Assembly: GCF_017052465.1 (NCBI RefSeq)
Contig: NZ_JAFHKT010000115.1
Location: 1 to 64,000, forward strand
Origin: Arthrobacter pascens
GTDB lineage: Bacteria > Actinomycetota > Actinomycetes > Actinomycetales > Micrococcaceae
DNA length: 64,000 nt
Direction of reading: 5' to 3'
Position numbers and translations under genes: made by a program. Under the pieces are notes generated by a model. The model was not told where the DNA came from. It saw only the letters and a program-made list of their open reading frames with translations, and did not search any database. This document shows positions 30,479-37,552 of this stretch, piece after piece (position 1 is the stretch's first letter; each line of letters opens with the position of its first letter).

Positions 30479-30985
30479 ATGACCCCGGGACAGTGGTTGC
30501 GCCGGCTCGCGAACCTGCTCAATGGCTCCACGCTGCTGGGACTTCTGCTCGCGCGGCTGGCCGGGACCACGACCGTCAGAGGCCCGCACGGCCTGGCGAT
30601 CGCCACCGGCTACACCTGGAAGCTCCCCTTCGCCGGGGCGTTCACGGTGGGCAATGTGGTCATTTTCCGCGCCGGGCCCGAGGCCGCCCTGGGGAACCCC
30701 GCGCTCCTCGGCCACGAGGAGCGGCACAGCACGCAGTACGCCTGCCTCGGGCTGCCCTTCCTCGTGCTCTATTTCACCGCCGCAGGGTGGTCACTGCTGC
30801 GGCACGGCGACCCGGCGTCAGGGAATCCCTTTGAACGCCATGCAGGGCTCGAAGCCGGCGGATACCCCGGCCGCCCGGCGGAAGCAGCGCGGAGCCGCAG
30901 GCGTCCCGGCAGAGTTACCGGCAGGCGTCCAGGAGGGCGTCCGGGCAGCCGGTGGACCATTCGAAACACCAACGGCGGACCTTGA
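30479..30985 (+). CDS. small conserved-looking protein with HExxH motif, function unknown
   Basis: 168 aa. Residues 79-83 read HEERH in the context LLGHEERHSTQYA, a zinc-metallopeptidase-like HExxH. It is followed by a hydrophobic helix (about 88-106) and then NPFERHAGLEAGGY, where a third ligand could lie. The N-terminal 30 residues are amphipathic to hydrophobic. From about 128 onward the tail is Arg/Gly/Pro-rich and looks disordered. A membrane-associated metalloprotein is plausible, not shown. It diverges from pheS and precedes the radical SAM gene by 32 bp. Confidence 0.75.
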   Translation: MTPGQWLRRLANLLNGSTLLGLLLARLAGTTTVRGPHGLAIATGYTWKLPFAGAFTVGNVVIFRAGPEAALGNPALLGHEERHSTQYACLGLPFLVLYFTAAGWSLLRHGDPASGNPFERHAGLEAGGYPGRPAEAARSRRRPGRVTGRRPGGRPGSRWTIRNTNGGP

Positions 30986-31010
30986 CTTAAGTTCGAACAT
31001 ACCTTCGAAT
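30982..31010 (+). promoter_or_regulatory. LexA-controlled promoter of the radical SAM gene
   Basis: -35 TTGACT (30982-30987), a 17-nt spacer and -10 TCGAAT (31005-31010). An SOS box TCGAACATACCTTCGA (30993-31008) sits exactly between and over them, with one mismatch to the actinobacterial TCGAAC-N4-GTTCGA consensus. Transcription would begin at or beside the ATG at 31018. Confidence 0.7.
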
Positions 31011-31017
31011 GGAGGTC

Positions 31018-32151
31018 ATGAGATGGGACGCGCAGGCACTCAATCCGGCACCCGGAGAGCATGACCCGGATGGTAGCGGCAAGGGCGGCAGCGGCAGCGC
31101 CGCGGGCGCCCCCGCCGCAATGCCGCTGCTGCCGCTGGCCGGGCTGGTGCGTTCCGTATCCACCCCTGAATTTGCCGGGGTCACCTTCCATGAGGTCACC
31201 GCCAAATCGGTGCTCAACAAGGTGGCCGCCGGTTCCCGCATGCCGTTCGAGTGGACCGTAAACCCCTACCGCGGGTGCAGCCACGCGTGCGTCTACTGCT
31301 TTGCCCGCAAGAGCCACACCTACCTCGACTTTGACGCGGGGCTGGACTTCGACAGCCAGGTTGTCGTCAAGATCAATGCCGCGGACGTGTTGCGCAAGGA
31401 ACTGGCCAAGCCGTCCTGGGGGCGGCAGCACGTGGCACTGGGCACCAACACCGATCCCTACCAGCGGGCTGAGGGCCGGTACCGGCTGATGCCCGGAATC
31501 ATCGGTGCATTGGCCGACTCCGGAACGCCCCTGTCCATCCTGACCAAGGGAACCCTGCTGGCACGGGACATCCCGCTGCTGAAACACGCCGCCGCCCAAG
31601 TGCCGGTGGGGATCGGCATCTCACTCGCCTTGACGGACGAACAGCTTTCCGAGGCCATTGAGCCGGGAACGCCCGGGCCGAGGGCCAGGCTCAAGCTCAT
31701 ATCGAGGCTGCGCGACGCCGGGCTGCCCTGCGGTGTGATGGCCATGCCTATCCTGCCGTGGCTGTCGGACAGCGACGAAGCCCTCGATTCCCTGTTCGGC
31801 TCGCTGGCCGCCGCCGGCGCAACCGGGGTGACCGCCGGGGCCCTCTATCTGAAGCCCGGCACGCGTGAATGGTTCATGCAGTGGATCGCGGCCAGGCATC
31901 CGGAACTCGCCGGACGGTACAGGCGGCTGTACGGCACGGGATCCTACGCGTCGAAGGAATACCGGGCCTGGCTGGCGGGGCGGGTCCGCTACTTCAAGGC
32001 CCGGCATGGATTTGCCGGCTCCCACGGGTTCAGCCACCGCGACGTCGACGACCCCCGCGGCGAGGAGGCCGCCTACCCGGAGGGAAGTTTGCCCCCGGCC
32101 GGCGCCGGGGCGGCCGCGTCGGCCCAGGCGTCCCAGCCGACGCTCTTCTGA
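31018..32151 (+). CDS. radical SAM protein, Rv2578c / spore-photoproduct-lyase-like family
   Basis: Radical SAM enzyme with a 4Fe-4S cluster bound by Cys87, Cys91 and Cys94 in CSHACVYC. It is 377 aa from ATG 31018 (MRW), favoured over the in-frame ATG at 31009 because the promoter predicts a start there and relatives begin similarly. VALGTNTDPYQRAEGRYRLM and GISLALTDEQ match the Rv2578c family. The reaction is unknown; spore photoproduct lyase kinship and the LexA box suggest a role in DNA damage. The C-terminus (from about 345) is low-complexity Ala/Pro-rich. Confidence 0.85.
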   Translation: MRWDAQALNPAPGEHDPDGSGKGGSGSAAGAPAAMPLLPLAGLVRSVSTPEFAGVTFHEVTAKSVLNKVAAGSRMPFEWTVNPYRGCSHACVYCFARKSHTYLDFDAGLDFDSQVVVKINAADVLRKELAKPSWGRQHVALGTNTDPYQRAEGRYRLMPGIIGALADSGTPLSILTKGTLLARDIPLLKHAAAQVPVGIGISLALTDEQLSEAIEPGTPGPRARLKLISRLRDAGLPCGVMAMPILPWLSDSDEALDSLFGSLAAAGATGVTAGALYLKPGTREWFMQWIAARHPELAGRYRRLYGTGSYASKEYRAWLAGRVRYFKARHGFAGSHGFSHRDVDDPRGEEAAYPEGSLPPAGAGAAASAQASQPTLF

Positions 32152-32607
32152 TCAGACGGCGTAGTTTCCCTGGGAGGCGGTTGCGCCCAGCTCTGTCAGC
32201 AGCGCCCGGACAATCGGGAAGTCGGCAGGGATCCACGGCAGGCTGAGAGCTTCATCACTCTTCCTGATGCTGACCCAGGCAAGTTCATCGTGATCTTCGA
32301 GTGGCCGGGGGTCGCCGTCGGCGAGTTCCGCGAACCACACGCGCATGGTGGCACGTTCGTTCAGGGGCCAGCCGGAGCCGTCCGGCGCTGCCAGCTCGGA
32401 TCCCAGGCGGACGCCAATACCCAGTTCTTCCCGCAGTTCGCGGTGCAGGGCGGATTCCGGCCCCTCCCCCGGCTCCACCTTGCCGCCGGGGAATTCCCAC
32501 ATGCCGGCGAACTCGGGAGGGGCGGTCCGCCGTGCCACCAGCAGACGGGAGGGCTCCGCCAGCGAATCGAGCACGGCACCGCCCACGACGTTGATCAGTT
32601 CTGTCAC
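32152..32607 (-). CDS. NUDIX hydrolase, MutT/8-oxo-dGTPase type
   Basis: 151 aa, a single NUDIX domain. The box is complete at residues 41-63 (GGKVEPGEGPESALHRELRE then ELG). Preceding VARRTAPPEFAGMWEFPGG is typical of MutT-like pyrophosphohydrolases that clean oxidised nucleotides or hydrolyse CTP. The GTG start lies 6 nt after a TAGACT -10, so it is probably leaderless. Its stop abuts the radical SAM gene stop tail to tail. Confidence 0.9.
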   Translation of the reverse strand: MTELINVVGGAVLDSLAEPSRLLVARRTAPPEFAGMWEFPGGKVEPGEGPESALHRELREELGIGVRLGSELAAPDGSGWPLNERATMRVWFAELADGDPRPLEDHDELAWVSIRKSDEALSLPWIPADFPIVRALLTELGATASQGNYAV

Positions 32608-32613
32608 CGCCCC

Positions 32614-32619
32614 AGTCTA
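32614..32619 (-). promoter_or_regulatory. -10 box of the NUDIX gene, leaderless type
   Basis: TAGACT lies 6 nt before the GTG on the minus strand; the gap is GGGGCG. Confidence 0.45.
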
Positions 32620-32693
32620 TGGGGGAGAATGGCTGGGGCGCCCGTTCCGGCAACGGCCTCCCCCGGCCCGGGAATACCTCCCCGTGGCACCAT

Positions 32694-32747
32694 GTTGTAC
32701 AAATCAGATTTATAGCTCCCCTTGGGTTTACTCTGCCTCAGATTTAT
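32694..32747. promoter_or_regulatory. upstream region of MFS pump with palindrome and direct repeat
   Basis: TTGTACAA (32695-32702) is a perfect 8-bp palindrome. TCAGATTTAT occurs twice, at 32704-32713 and 32738-32747, 34 bp apart. These could be a regulator's binding sites for the MFS gene; the regulator is unknown. Confidence 0.3.
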
Positions 32748-32800
32748 CCGGGTACTCCGCCGAGGCCAGATCCGCACTTCACGCTCCGAAAAGCAGGCAC

Positions 32801-34009
32801 ATGACGACGACACTTCACACTTCCGGCAAAACCAAAGCAGCCAGCTCACACCTCGGACTCGCCATTCTGGCCCTGGCCATGGGCGGCTTTGGAATCGGTG
32901 TTACCGAATTCGCCATGATGGGCCTGCTCAAAGAAGTGGAGGTTGGACTCAACATCGGCACGCCGGAAGCCGGCCACCTGATCTCGGCGTATGCACTGGG
33001 GGTCGTCGTCGGCGCACCGGTGCTGGCCGCCGTCGGCGCGAAACTTCCGCGCAAGTACCTGGCCCTGGGCCTCATGCTGTTCTTCAGCATCGCCAACCTG
33101 ACATCGTTTATCGCCCCCGACTACGGGAGCATGCTGGTTTCCCGGTTCGCCGCGGGACTGCCGCACGGCGCCTTCTTCGGCGTGGCGGCCGTGATCGCCG
33201 CGTCGCTCGTGGCACCGACCAAGCGCGGCTGGGCCATTTCCATGGTCATGGCCGGACTCACCGTTGCCAACGTCATCGGCGTGCCGTTTGCCACCTGGCT
33301 CGGCCAAGCCTTCGGCTGGCGGCTGCTCTTCGTCCTGGTCGGTGCCCTCGGGCTGGTGACCCTTGCCCTGATCTGGAAGTTTGTTCCGTTCCAGAAGGCC
33401 CACTCCGACGCGAGTATCCGCCGGGAACTCGGGGCGCTGAAGCGGGCCCAGGTGTGGCTCGCCATCCTGATCGGGATCGTCGGATTCGGCGGATTCTTCG
33501 CAACGTACACCTACATCTCCCACACCATGACCTCGGTTGCCGGTATTCCCTCCGCGTTCCTGCCGCTGGTGGTGGCGCTCTACGGCCTCGGCATGGTGGC
33601 CGGCAACATCGTCGGCGGCCGGATCGCCGACAAGTCCGTGATGGGAACCATTTACCGCGTCTTGCCCGGAATCGCTGTGGCGCTGGTGGTGTACGCGGTC
33701 GCCGTGCACTGGCCCTGGTCCGCGTTCGTGATGGTGTTCGTCGTCGGGGCGGCCGGATCCATGCTGGTGCCGGCGCTGCAAACGAGGCTGCTGGATGCCT
33801 CACCGGACGCGCCCTCGCTGGCGTCCTCCCTGAACCACGCAGCGCTCAATGTCGCCAATGCCCTGGGCGCATTCCTCGGCGGGCTCGTCATCGCCTGGGG
33901 CTGGGGTTATATTGCACCGGCCCTGGTGGGCGCCGTGCTGGCCGTCCTCGGCCTCGGCGTGGCTGTGGTCAGCGGACTGCTGGAACGCAAAAGGCCGCTG
34001 GCCCCGTAA
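32801..34009 (+). CDS. MFS efflux transporter, AraJ/NepI-like (DHA1)
   Basis: Inner-membrane proton antiporter family with 12 predicted helices, 402 aa from ATG 32801. The frame is open far upstream but without coding features. Motifs typical of the AraJ/purine or sugar efflux group are GFGIGVTEFAMMGLL in helix 1 and RFAAGLPHGAFFGVA in helix 4. The SLASSLNHAALNVANALGAF segment in helix 11 is also characteristic. Substrate unknown; drug, sugar or nucleoside efflux are all possible. Confidence 0.9.
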   Translation: MTTTLHTSGKTKAASSHLGLAILALAMGGFGIGVTEFAMMGLLKEVEVGLNIGTPEAGHLISAYALGVVVGAPVLAAVGAKLPRKYLALGLMLFFSIANLTSFIAPDYGSMLVSRFAAGLPHGAFFGVAAVIAASLVAPTKRGWAISMVMAGLTVANVIGVPFATWLGQAFGWRLLFVLVGALGLVTLALIWKFVPFQKAHSDASIRRELGALKRAQVWLAILIGIVGFGGFFATYTYISHTMTSVAGIPSAFLPLVVALYGLGMVAGNIVGGRIADKSVMGTIYRVLPGIAVALVVYAVAVHWPWSAFVMVFVVGAAGSMLVPALQTRLLDASPDAPSLASSLNHAALNVANALGAFLGGLVIAWGWGYIAPALVGAVLAVLGLGVAVVSGLLERKRPLAP

Positions 34010-34036
34010 CCCCCCGGGTCACAGGGCCAGCGGCCT
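33992..34036 (+). terminator. hairpin over the MFS gene stop
   Basis: Perfect 13-bp inverted repeat AGGCCGCTGGCCC (33992-34004) / GGGCCAGCGGCCT (34024-34036), loop 19 nt containing the stop codon. It is followed by CATTTCTC, not a clean T-run. Confidence 0.5.
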
Positions 34037-34096
34037 GCGGGTCATTTCTCTGCAGTCACTTCGCCGCCGAACTTTGGCGGCGGACGTTCGCGAAGG

Positions 34097-35047
34097 CTAG
34101 GATCCGGTACCTCCGACGACGGCCTGACTGGGCAGGTCCGATCGGTGCACGTCCGGCTCCAGGTAGATCACCCGTGCCATGGGCACCGCCGTGCGGATAC
34201 GATCTTCAGCGGCGTCAATCAGCCTGGCGATTTCAAGACCTGACACCGCGGCGCCCACCGTGATCTTGGCAGCCACAAGGAGTTCCTCCGGCCCGAGGTG
34301 GAGGGTCTTGAGGTGGATGATTCCGGTGCCGTCGGACTCGATGGCTCCCCTGATCCTTGCGACGTCGTCCCGCGTGGCGGATTCACCCAGCAGCAGCGAC
34401 TTGGTTTCCAGGGCCAGGACCACGGCGATGGCCACCAGCAGCAGGCCGATCATGGCCGTTCCAAGCGCATCCCAGACACCGTTATGCGTCAGCAGCGTCA
34501 GGCTGACGCCAAAGAGCGCGAAGACCAGACCCACCAGCGCGCCCAAATCCTCAAGGAGGATCACCGGCAACTCGGGCTGCTTTGCATTGCGCACAAAGTT
34601 GACCCAGCTTTGCTTCCCCCGGACGTGGTTGGATTCGATGATGGCCGTCCGGAACGAGAAAGATTCAGCAATGATGGCGCCGATCAGCACGGCAAGGGGA
34701 ACCCACCAGAAGTCGCCCTCGATCGCGTGCGGATGCTGGAACTTGTCCCACGCCTCGTACAGAGCGAACAGGCCGCCGACGCTGAACAGCACGATGGAGA
34801 CGATGAACGCGTAGATGTAGCGTTCCCGGCCGTAGCCGAAGGGATGTTCCTCGCTGGCGGCCCGCTTTGCCCGTTTCCCGCCGACGAGCAGCAGGATCTG
34901 GTTGCCGGAGTCGGCCACCGAGTGGATGGCCTCAGCCAGCATGGAAGACGACAACGTCAGGAGGAACGCGACGAACTTCAAAACAGCGATGGTCAGATTT
35001 GCAGCGAGAGCTGCGACGATCGCCTTGGTACCGCCAGTTGCCGCCAA
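34097..35047 (-). CDS. cation diffusion facilitator (CDF) family transporter
   Basis: Divalent metal/proton antiporter exporting zinc, iron or manganese. It is 316 aa from a TTG start with GAGGTG 8 nt upstream. Six predicted helices. The metal-site pattern is in helix 2 (AEAIHSVADSGNQ) and helix 5 (LEDLGALVG), followed by a C-terminal cytoplasmic domain (about 210-310). SxxHxxxD in helix 2 and ExxD in helix 5 match SLC30A9-like CDF members more than ZitB. Metal specificity cannot be assigned. Confidence 0.92.
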   Translation of the reverse strand: MAATGGTKAIVAALAANLTIAVLKFVAFLLTLSSSMLAEAIHSVADSGNQILLLVGGKRAKRAASEEHPFGYGRERYIYAFIVSIVLFSVGGLFALYEAWDKFQHPHAIEGDFWWVPLAVLIGAIIAESFSFRTAIIESNHVRGKQSWVNFVRNAKQPELPVILLEDLGALVGLVFALFGVSLTLLTHNGVWDALGTAMIGLLLVAIAVVLALETKSLLLGESATRDDVARIRGAIESDGTGIIHLKTLHLGPEELLVAAKITVGAAVSGLEIARLIDAAEDRIRTAVPMARVIYLEPDVHRSDLPSQAVVGGTGS

Positions 35048-35192
35048 GGGAGCTTCACCTCTTCAAGGGGAGTTACAACGAAATGGACACGGCCCCGCAC
35101 CGGAACCACTGTAATTACCGTACCCGCCCGGCCTTAGGCGTAGCGGCAGTCCTGGCGCCGCGGCGACACAAAAAACCTTGAAACTAAGCGTG

Positions 35193-35221
35193 CTGACAAA
35201 TAAACATGCGCTGTGTTAGCT
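35193..35221 (+). promoter_or_regulatory. promoter of the GlsB-like gene (candidate)
   Basis: -35 CTGACA (35193-35198), 17-nt spacer, -10 TTAGCT (35216-35221). A second possible pair, TTGAAA and TAAACA, lies about 15 bp upstream. The 5' untranslated region would be about 50 nt. Confidence 0.4.
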
Positions 35222-35277
35222 TGAAGCCATGTCGGGAGTGACATGTATCGGTCCCGACGAATATGAAGGAGGAGACA

Positions 35278-35544
35278 ATGGGTTTTCTTGCTTGGATTAT
35301 TCTCGGCCTGATCGTAGGCGCAATTGTTAAGGCCGTTATGCCCGGTAGGGTTGGCGGCGGCTGGGTCACCAGCCTGGTTCTGGGCGTTGTAGGCGCCATC
35401 GTTGGTGGCTGGATCGGCAGCCTTCTGTTCGGCAAGGGTGACCTGGCGTTTTTCGACCTCGGCACCTGGATCCTCGCCATTATCGGCGGCCTGGTAGTCG
35501 CCGGCATCTACGGGGCAATTACCGGACGCAACCGGACCACCTAA
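35278..35544 (+). CDS. GlsB/YeaQ/YmgE family small membrane stress protein
   Basis: 88 aa, three hydrophobic segments (about 3-20, 29-50, 62-80) with glycine-rich packing, as in the transglycosylase-associated/GlsB family. ATG 35278 is preceded by GGAGGAGA; an in-frame ATG at 35263 is inside that ribosome site. Relatives are induced by general stress in Gram-positives and function is poorly known. It is followed by three tandem hairpins and a strong terminator. Confidence 0.9.
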   Translation: MGFLAWIILGLIVGAIVKAVMPGRVGGGWVTSLVLGVVGAIVGGWIGSLLFGKGDLAFFDLGTWILAIIGGLVVAGIYGAITGRNRTT

Positions 35545-35550
35545 GACCAC

Positions 35551-35668
35551 TAAGGTCCGCCCCACTGGCGGACCTGCTGAAAGTAAAAAGTAAGGTCCGC
35601 CCCACTGGCGGACCTGCTGAAAGTAAAAAGTAAGGTCCGCCCCACTGGCGGACCTGCTGAAAGTAAAA
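35551..35668. repeat. three tandem 40-bp repeats, each a hairpin
   Basis: Period exactly 40 bp (35551, 35591, 35631), units identical until the last bases of the third. Each carries GGTCCGCC / GGCGGACC with a 5-nt loop (CCACT), followed by TGCTGAAAGTAAAAAG. The period is not a multiple of three, so it is not coding. It sits between the GlsB-like stop and the terminator. Confidence 0.95.
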
Positions 35669-35703
35669 GCGGGGGCCCACCACACGGTCGGCCCCCGCTT
35701 TTT
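35665..35703. terminator. bidirectional intrinsic terminator
   Basis: AAAAGCGGGGGCC (35665-35677) pairs with GGCCCCCGCTTTT (35690-35702), loop 12 nt, with A-run on one side and T-run on the other. It serves the GlsB-like gene from the left and trmH from the right; trmH's stop is at its edge. Confidence 0.9.
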
Positions 35704-36596
35704 CAGTCCTGTTGGGATCTCGCGCTGGCGTACAGGCAGACTGTGGCGGCCGTGCCCAGGTTCAGGCTTTCGGCGGCGCCGTAGACGGGAACGGCCACCC
35801 GGTGGTCCGCCAGGGCGAGCTCCGCCTCGGACAGTCCCTGCGCCTCGTTGCCGAACAGCCAGACAGTGGGGCTTTCCAGCGCATAGTCCGAACCGGCCGT
35901 GGAGCTGCCGAGCCGCCGGGCCGCACTCTCATCCTGGAGGCGGTCCAGGTTGAGCTTCCCGTAACCGTCGGCGGCGAGCACGCCAATGCCGCGGGCCCTG
36001 CACTCCGCCACCAGCTCTTCGACGTCGGCGCCGAGCACGACCGGCAGGTGAAAGAGGGAGCCGGCGGTGGAACGCACGGCCTTCGGATTGTAGATGTCCA
36101 CGCTGGAGCCGGTAAGCACCACGGCATCGGCACCGGCCGCATCGGCTGCCCGCAGGACGGTTCCGGCGTTGCCCGGGTCCCGTACCTGGCACAGCACGGC
36201 TATCAGCCGCGGCCGGGCATCAAGGACGTCGCGAAGGGAAACATCGACAAAGTCGCAGACGGCGATGATTCCTTGCGGGGTCACGGTGTCCGCCATCGCG
36301 GCGAGGACGTCGTCGGTGGCCAGCCTGGCGTTGACGCCTTCGGCCAGTTCCTCAAACTCCGGGTAACGGTCCAGGCATGCCTCGCTGGCGTACACCTCAC
36401 GGACCAGGCCGTACTCCCCCGCGTCCATTTTCTTGCGGTGCAGGGTCAAGGCTTCCCGGACGGCCTGGGGGCCTTCAGCGAGGAACTGTCGGCGCTTTAA
36501 ACGGGCAGGGCGCCCGGCAAGCTTTGCCACGTCCCGGACCCGATCAGCTCGGGGATTGGACAGTGGAAAATCTTGCGGGCGCCCTGTTTCGTTCAT
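35703..36596 (-). CDS. SpoU/TrmH-family RNA 2'-O-methyltransferase
   Basis: rRNA or tRNA ribose methyltransferase, 297 aa. An N-terminal substrate-binding domain (RRQFLAEGPQAVREAL, about 34-49) is followed by the knotted SPOUT domain with QVRDPGNAGTVLRAADAAGA, VWLFGNEAQGLS and VPVYGAAESLNLGTAATV. Location next to rplT is usual for a 23S rRNA methyltransferase of the TsnR/RlmB type. A TAAGGT -10 lies 6 nt before the ATG, so it probably has its own leaderless transcript despite following rplT by 55 bp. Confidence 0.92.
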   Translation of the reverse strand: MNETGRPQDFPLSNPRADRVRDVAKLAGRPARLKRRQFLAEGPQAVREALTLHRKKMDAGEYGLVREVYASEACLDRYPEFEELAEGVNARLATDDVLAAMADTVTPQGIIAVCDFVDVSLRDVLDARPRLIAVLCQVRDPGNAGTVLRAADAAGADAVVLTGSSVDIYNPKAVRSTAGSLFHLPVVLGADVEELVAECRARGIGVLAADGYGKLNLDRLQDESAARRLGSSTAGSDYALESPTVWLFGNEAQGLSEAELALADHRVAVPVYGAAESLNLGTAATVCLYASARSQQD

Positions 36597-36602
36597 ATAA
36601 GA

Positions 36603-36608
36603 ACCTTA
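36603..36608 (-). promoter_or_regulatory. -10 box of the TrmH-family gene, leaderless type
   Basis: TAAGGT lies 6 nt before the ATG on the minus strand, gap TCTTAT. Confidence 0.45.
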
Positions 36609-36651
36609 GTTGCTGTTGCAGCAGGTTCTCGAACTACCCAGAACGGGACTG

Positions 36652-37122
36652 CTACTCGGCAGCCTCGTCAGCGGCCGGCTTCTTGGCGGCAGCCTTCTTG
36701 GCAGCGGGCTTCTTCGCCTTCGGAGCCGGTGCGGCTTCAGCCGCAACAGCCGGAGCGGAGGTGTCAGCCGGCAGGGAGTCCTTGGCGACCTTGACCAGCG
36801 CAGCGAAGGCGTTGGCGTCGGAGACAGCCAGTTCAGCCAGCATGCGGCGGTCAACCTCGACCTCAGCGGCCTTGAGGCCCTGGATCAGACGGTTGTAGGT
36901 GAGGCCGTTGGCGCGGGATGCAGCGTTGATGCGCTGGATCCAAAGGCGGCGGAAGTCGCCCTTCTTCTTCTTGCGGTCGCCGTAGCTGTACACAAACGAG
37001 TGCAGCAACTGCTCTTTGGCCTTGCGGTACAGGCGTGAGCGCTGTCCGCGGTAACCTTTGGCGCGTTCGAGGATAACCCGGCGCTTCTTGTGGGCGTTTA
37101 CCGCCCGCTTCACACGTGCCAC
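36652..37122 (-). CDS. rplT: 50S ribosomal protein L20
   Basis: Early 23S rRNA assembly protein. It is 156 aa; the conserved L20 core is about residues 1-118 ([15 protein letters not shown] at the N-terminus, [20 protein letters not shown] near its end). Residues about 119-156 are an added Ala/Lys/Pro tail ([15 protein letters not shown]), absent in most L20s. L20 also represses infC translation in other bacteria by binding the mRNA leader. Third gene of infC-rpmI-rplT. Confidence 0.98.
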   Translation of the reverse strand: MARVKRAVNAHKKRRVILERAKGYRGQRSRLYRKAKEQLLHSFVYSYGDRKKKKGDFRRLWIQRINAASRANGLTYNRLIQGLKAAEVEVDRRMLAELAVSDANAFAALVKVAKDSLPADTSAPAVAAEAAPAPKAKKPAAKKAAAKKPAADEAAE

Positions 37123-37240
37123 GTGCGTACTCCTTCAAAATTCTTATCCCAAGCGTCTACTGCCGGTAACCCGGCCGGCCTGAGAAGGCTTATGGGTAGT
37201 TGACTGGTGCCGGTTGGCAATCAGTCAGAGTGCTTGGAAA

Positions 37241-37435
37241 TTAGATGCCGAGCATCTTCCGGATGACCTTGGCGTCGCCCTTGAAGACGATCTTGTCGCC
37301 GGCAAGGCGACGGGTCAGCCTGGAGGACTTGTGCTCGAGGTAGTGGCGGCGGTTGGCCTGCTGGCGGCGCAGCTTGCCGCTGCCGGTCAGCTTGAAGCGC
37401 TTCTTAGCACCACTGTGGGTCTTCATCTTCGGCAT
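37241..37435 (-). CDS. rpmI: 50S ribosomal protein L35
   Basis: 64 aa from ATG 37435 ([15 protein letters not shown]), the standard L35 length and N-terminus; the frame is open 24 codons further but that part is not L35. Strongly basic. Located between infC and rplT, gap of 117 bp to each, longer than in many genomes. Confidence 0.98.
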   Translation of the reverse strand: MPKMKTHSGAKKRFKLTGSGKLRRQQANRRHYLEHKSSRLTRRLAGDKIVFKGDAKVIRKMLGI

Positions 37436-37552
37436 GGGAACCGATCTCCTAACGTATCCGCAGGCTATGCCTGCAGTCTTTCGTGCAGCCGCCCCTGCGG
37501 GCGGCATGCTGGTTGCTGACTGCCTGAAGGCGGTACCTTCCGCAGCTTTGAA

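Noticed and set aside
35551..35668. Possible CRISPR array
   Set aside because: The 40-bp units are contiguous with no variable spacers, and no cas gene is nearby; they are tandem hairpins.
35134..35685. 183-codon minus-strand frame over the tandem repeats
   Set aside because: It simply reads through the 40-bp units; the period is not a multiple of three and it covers the real GlsB-like gene.
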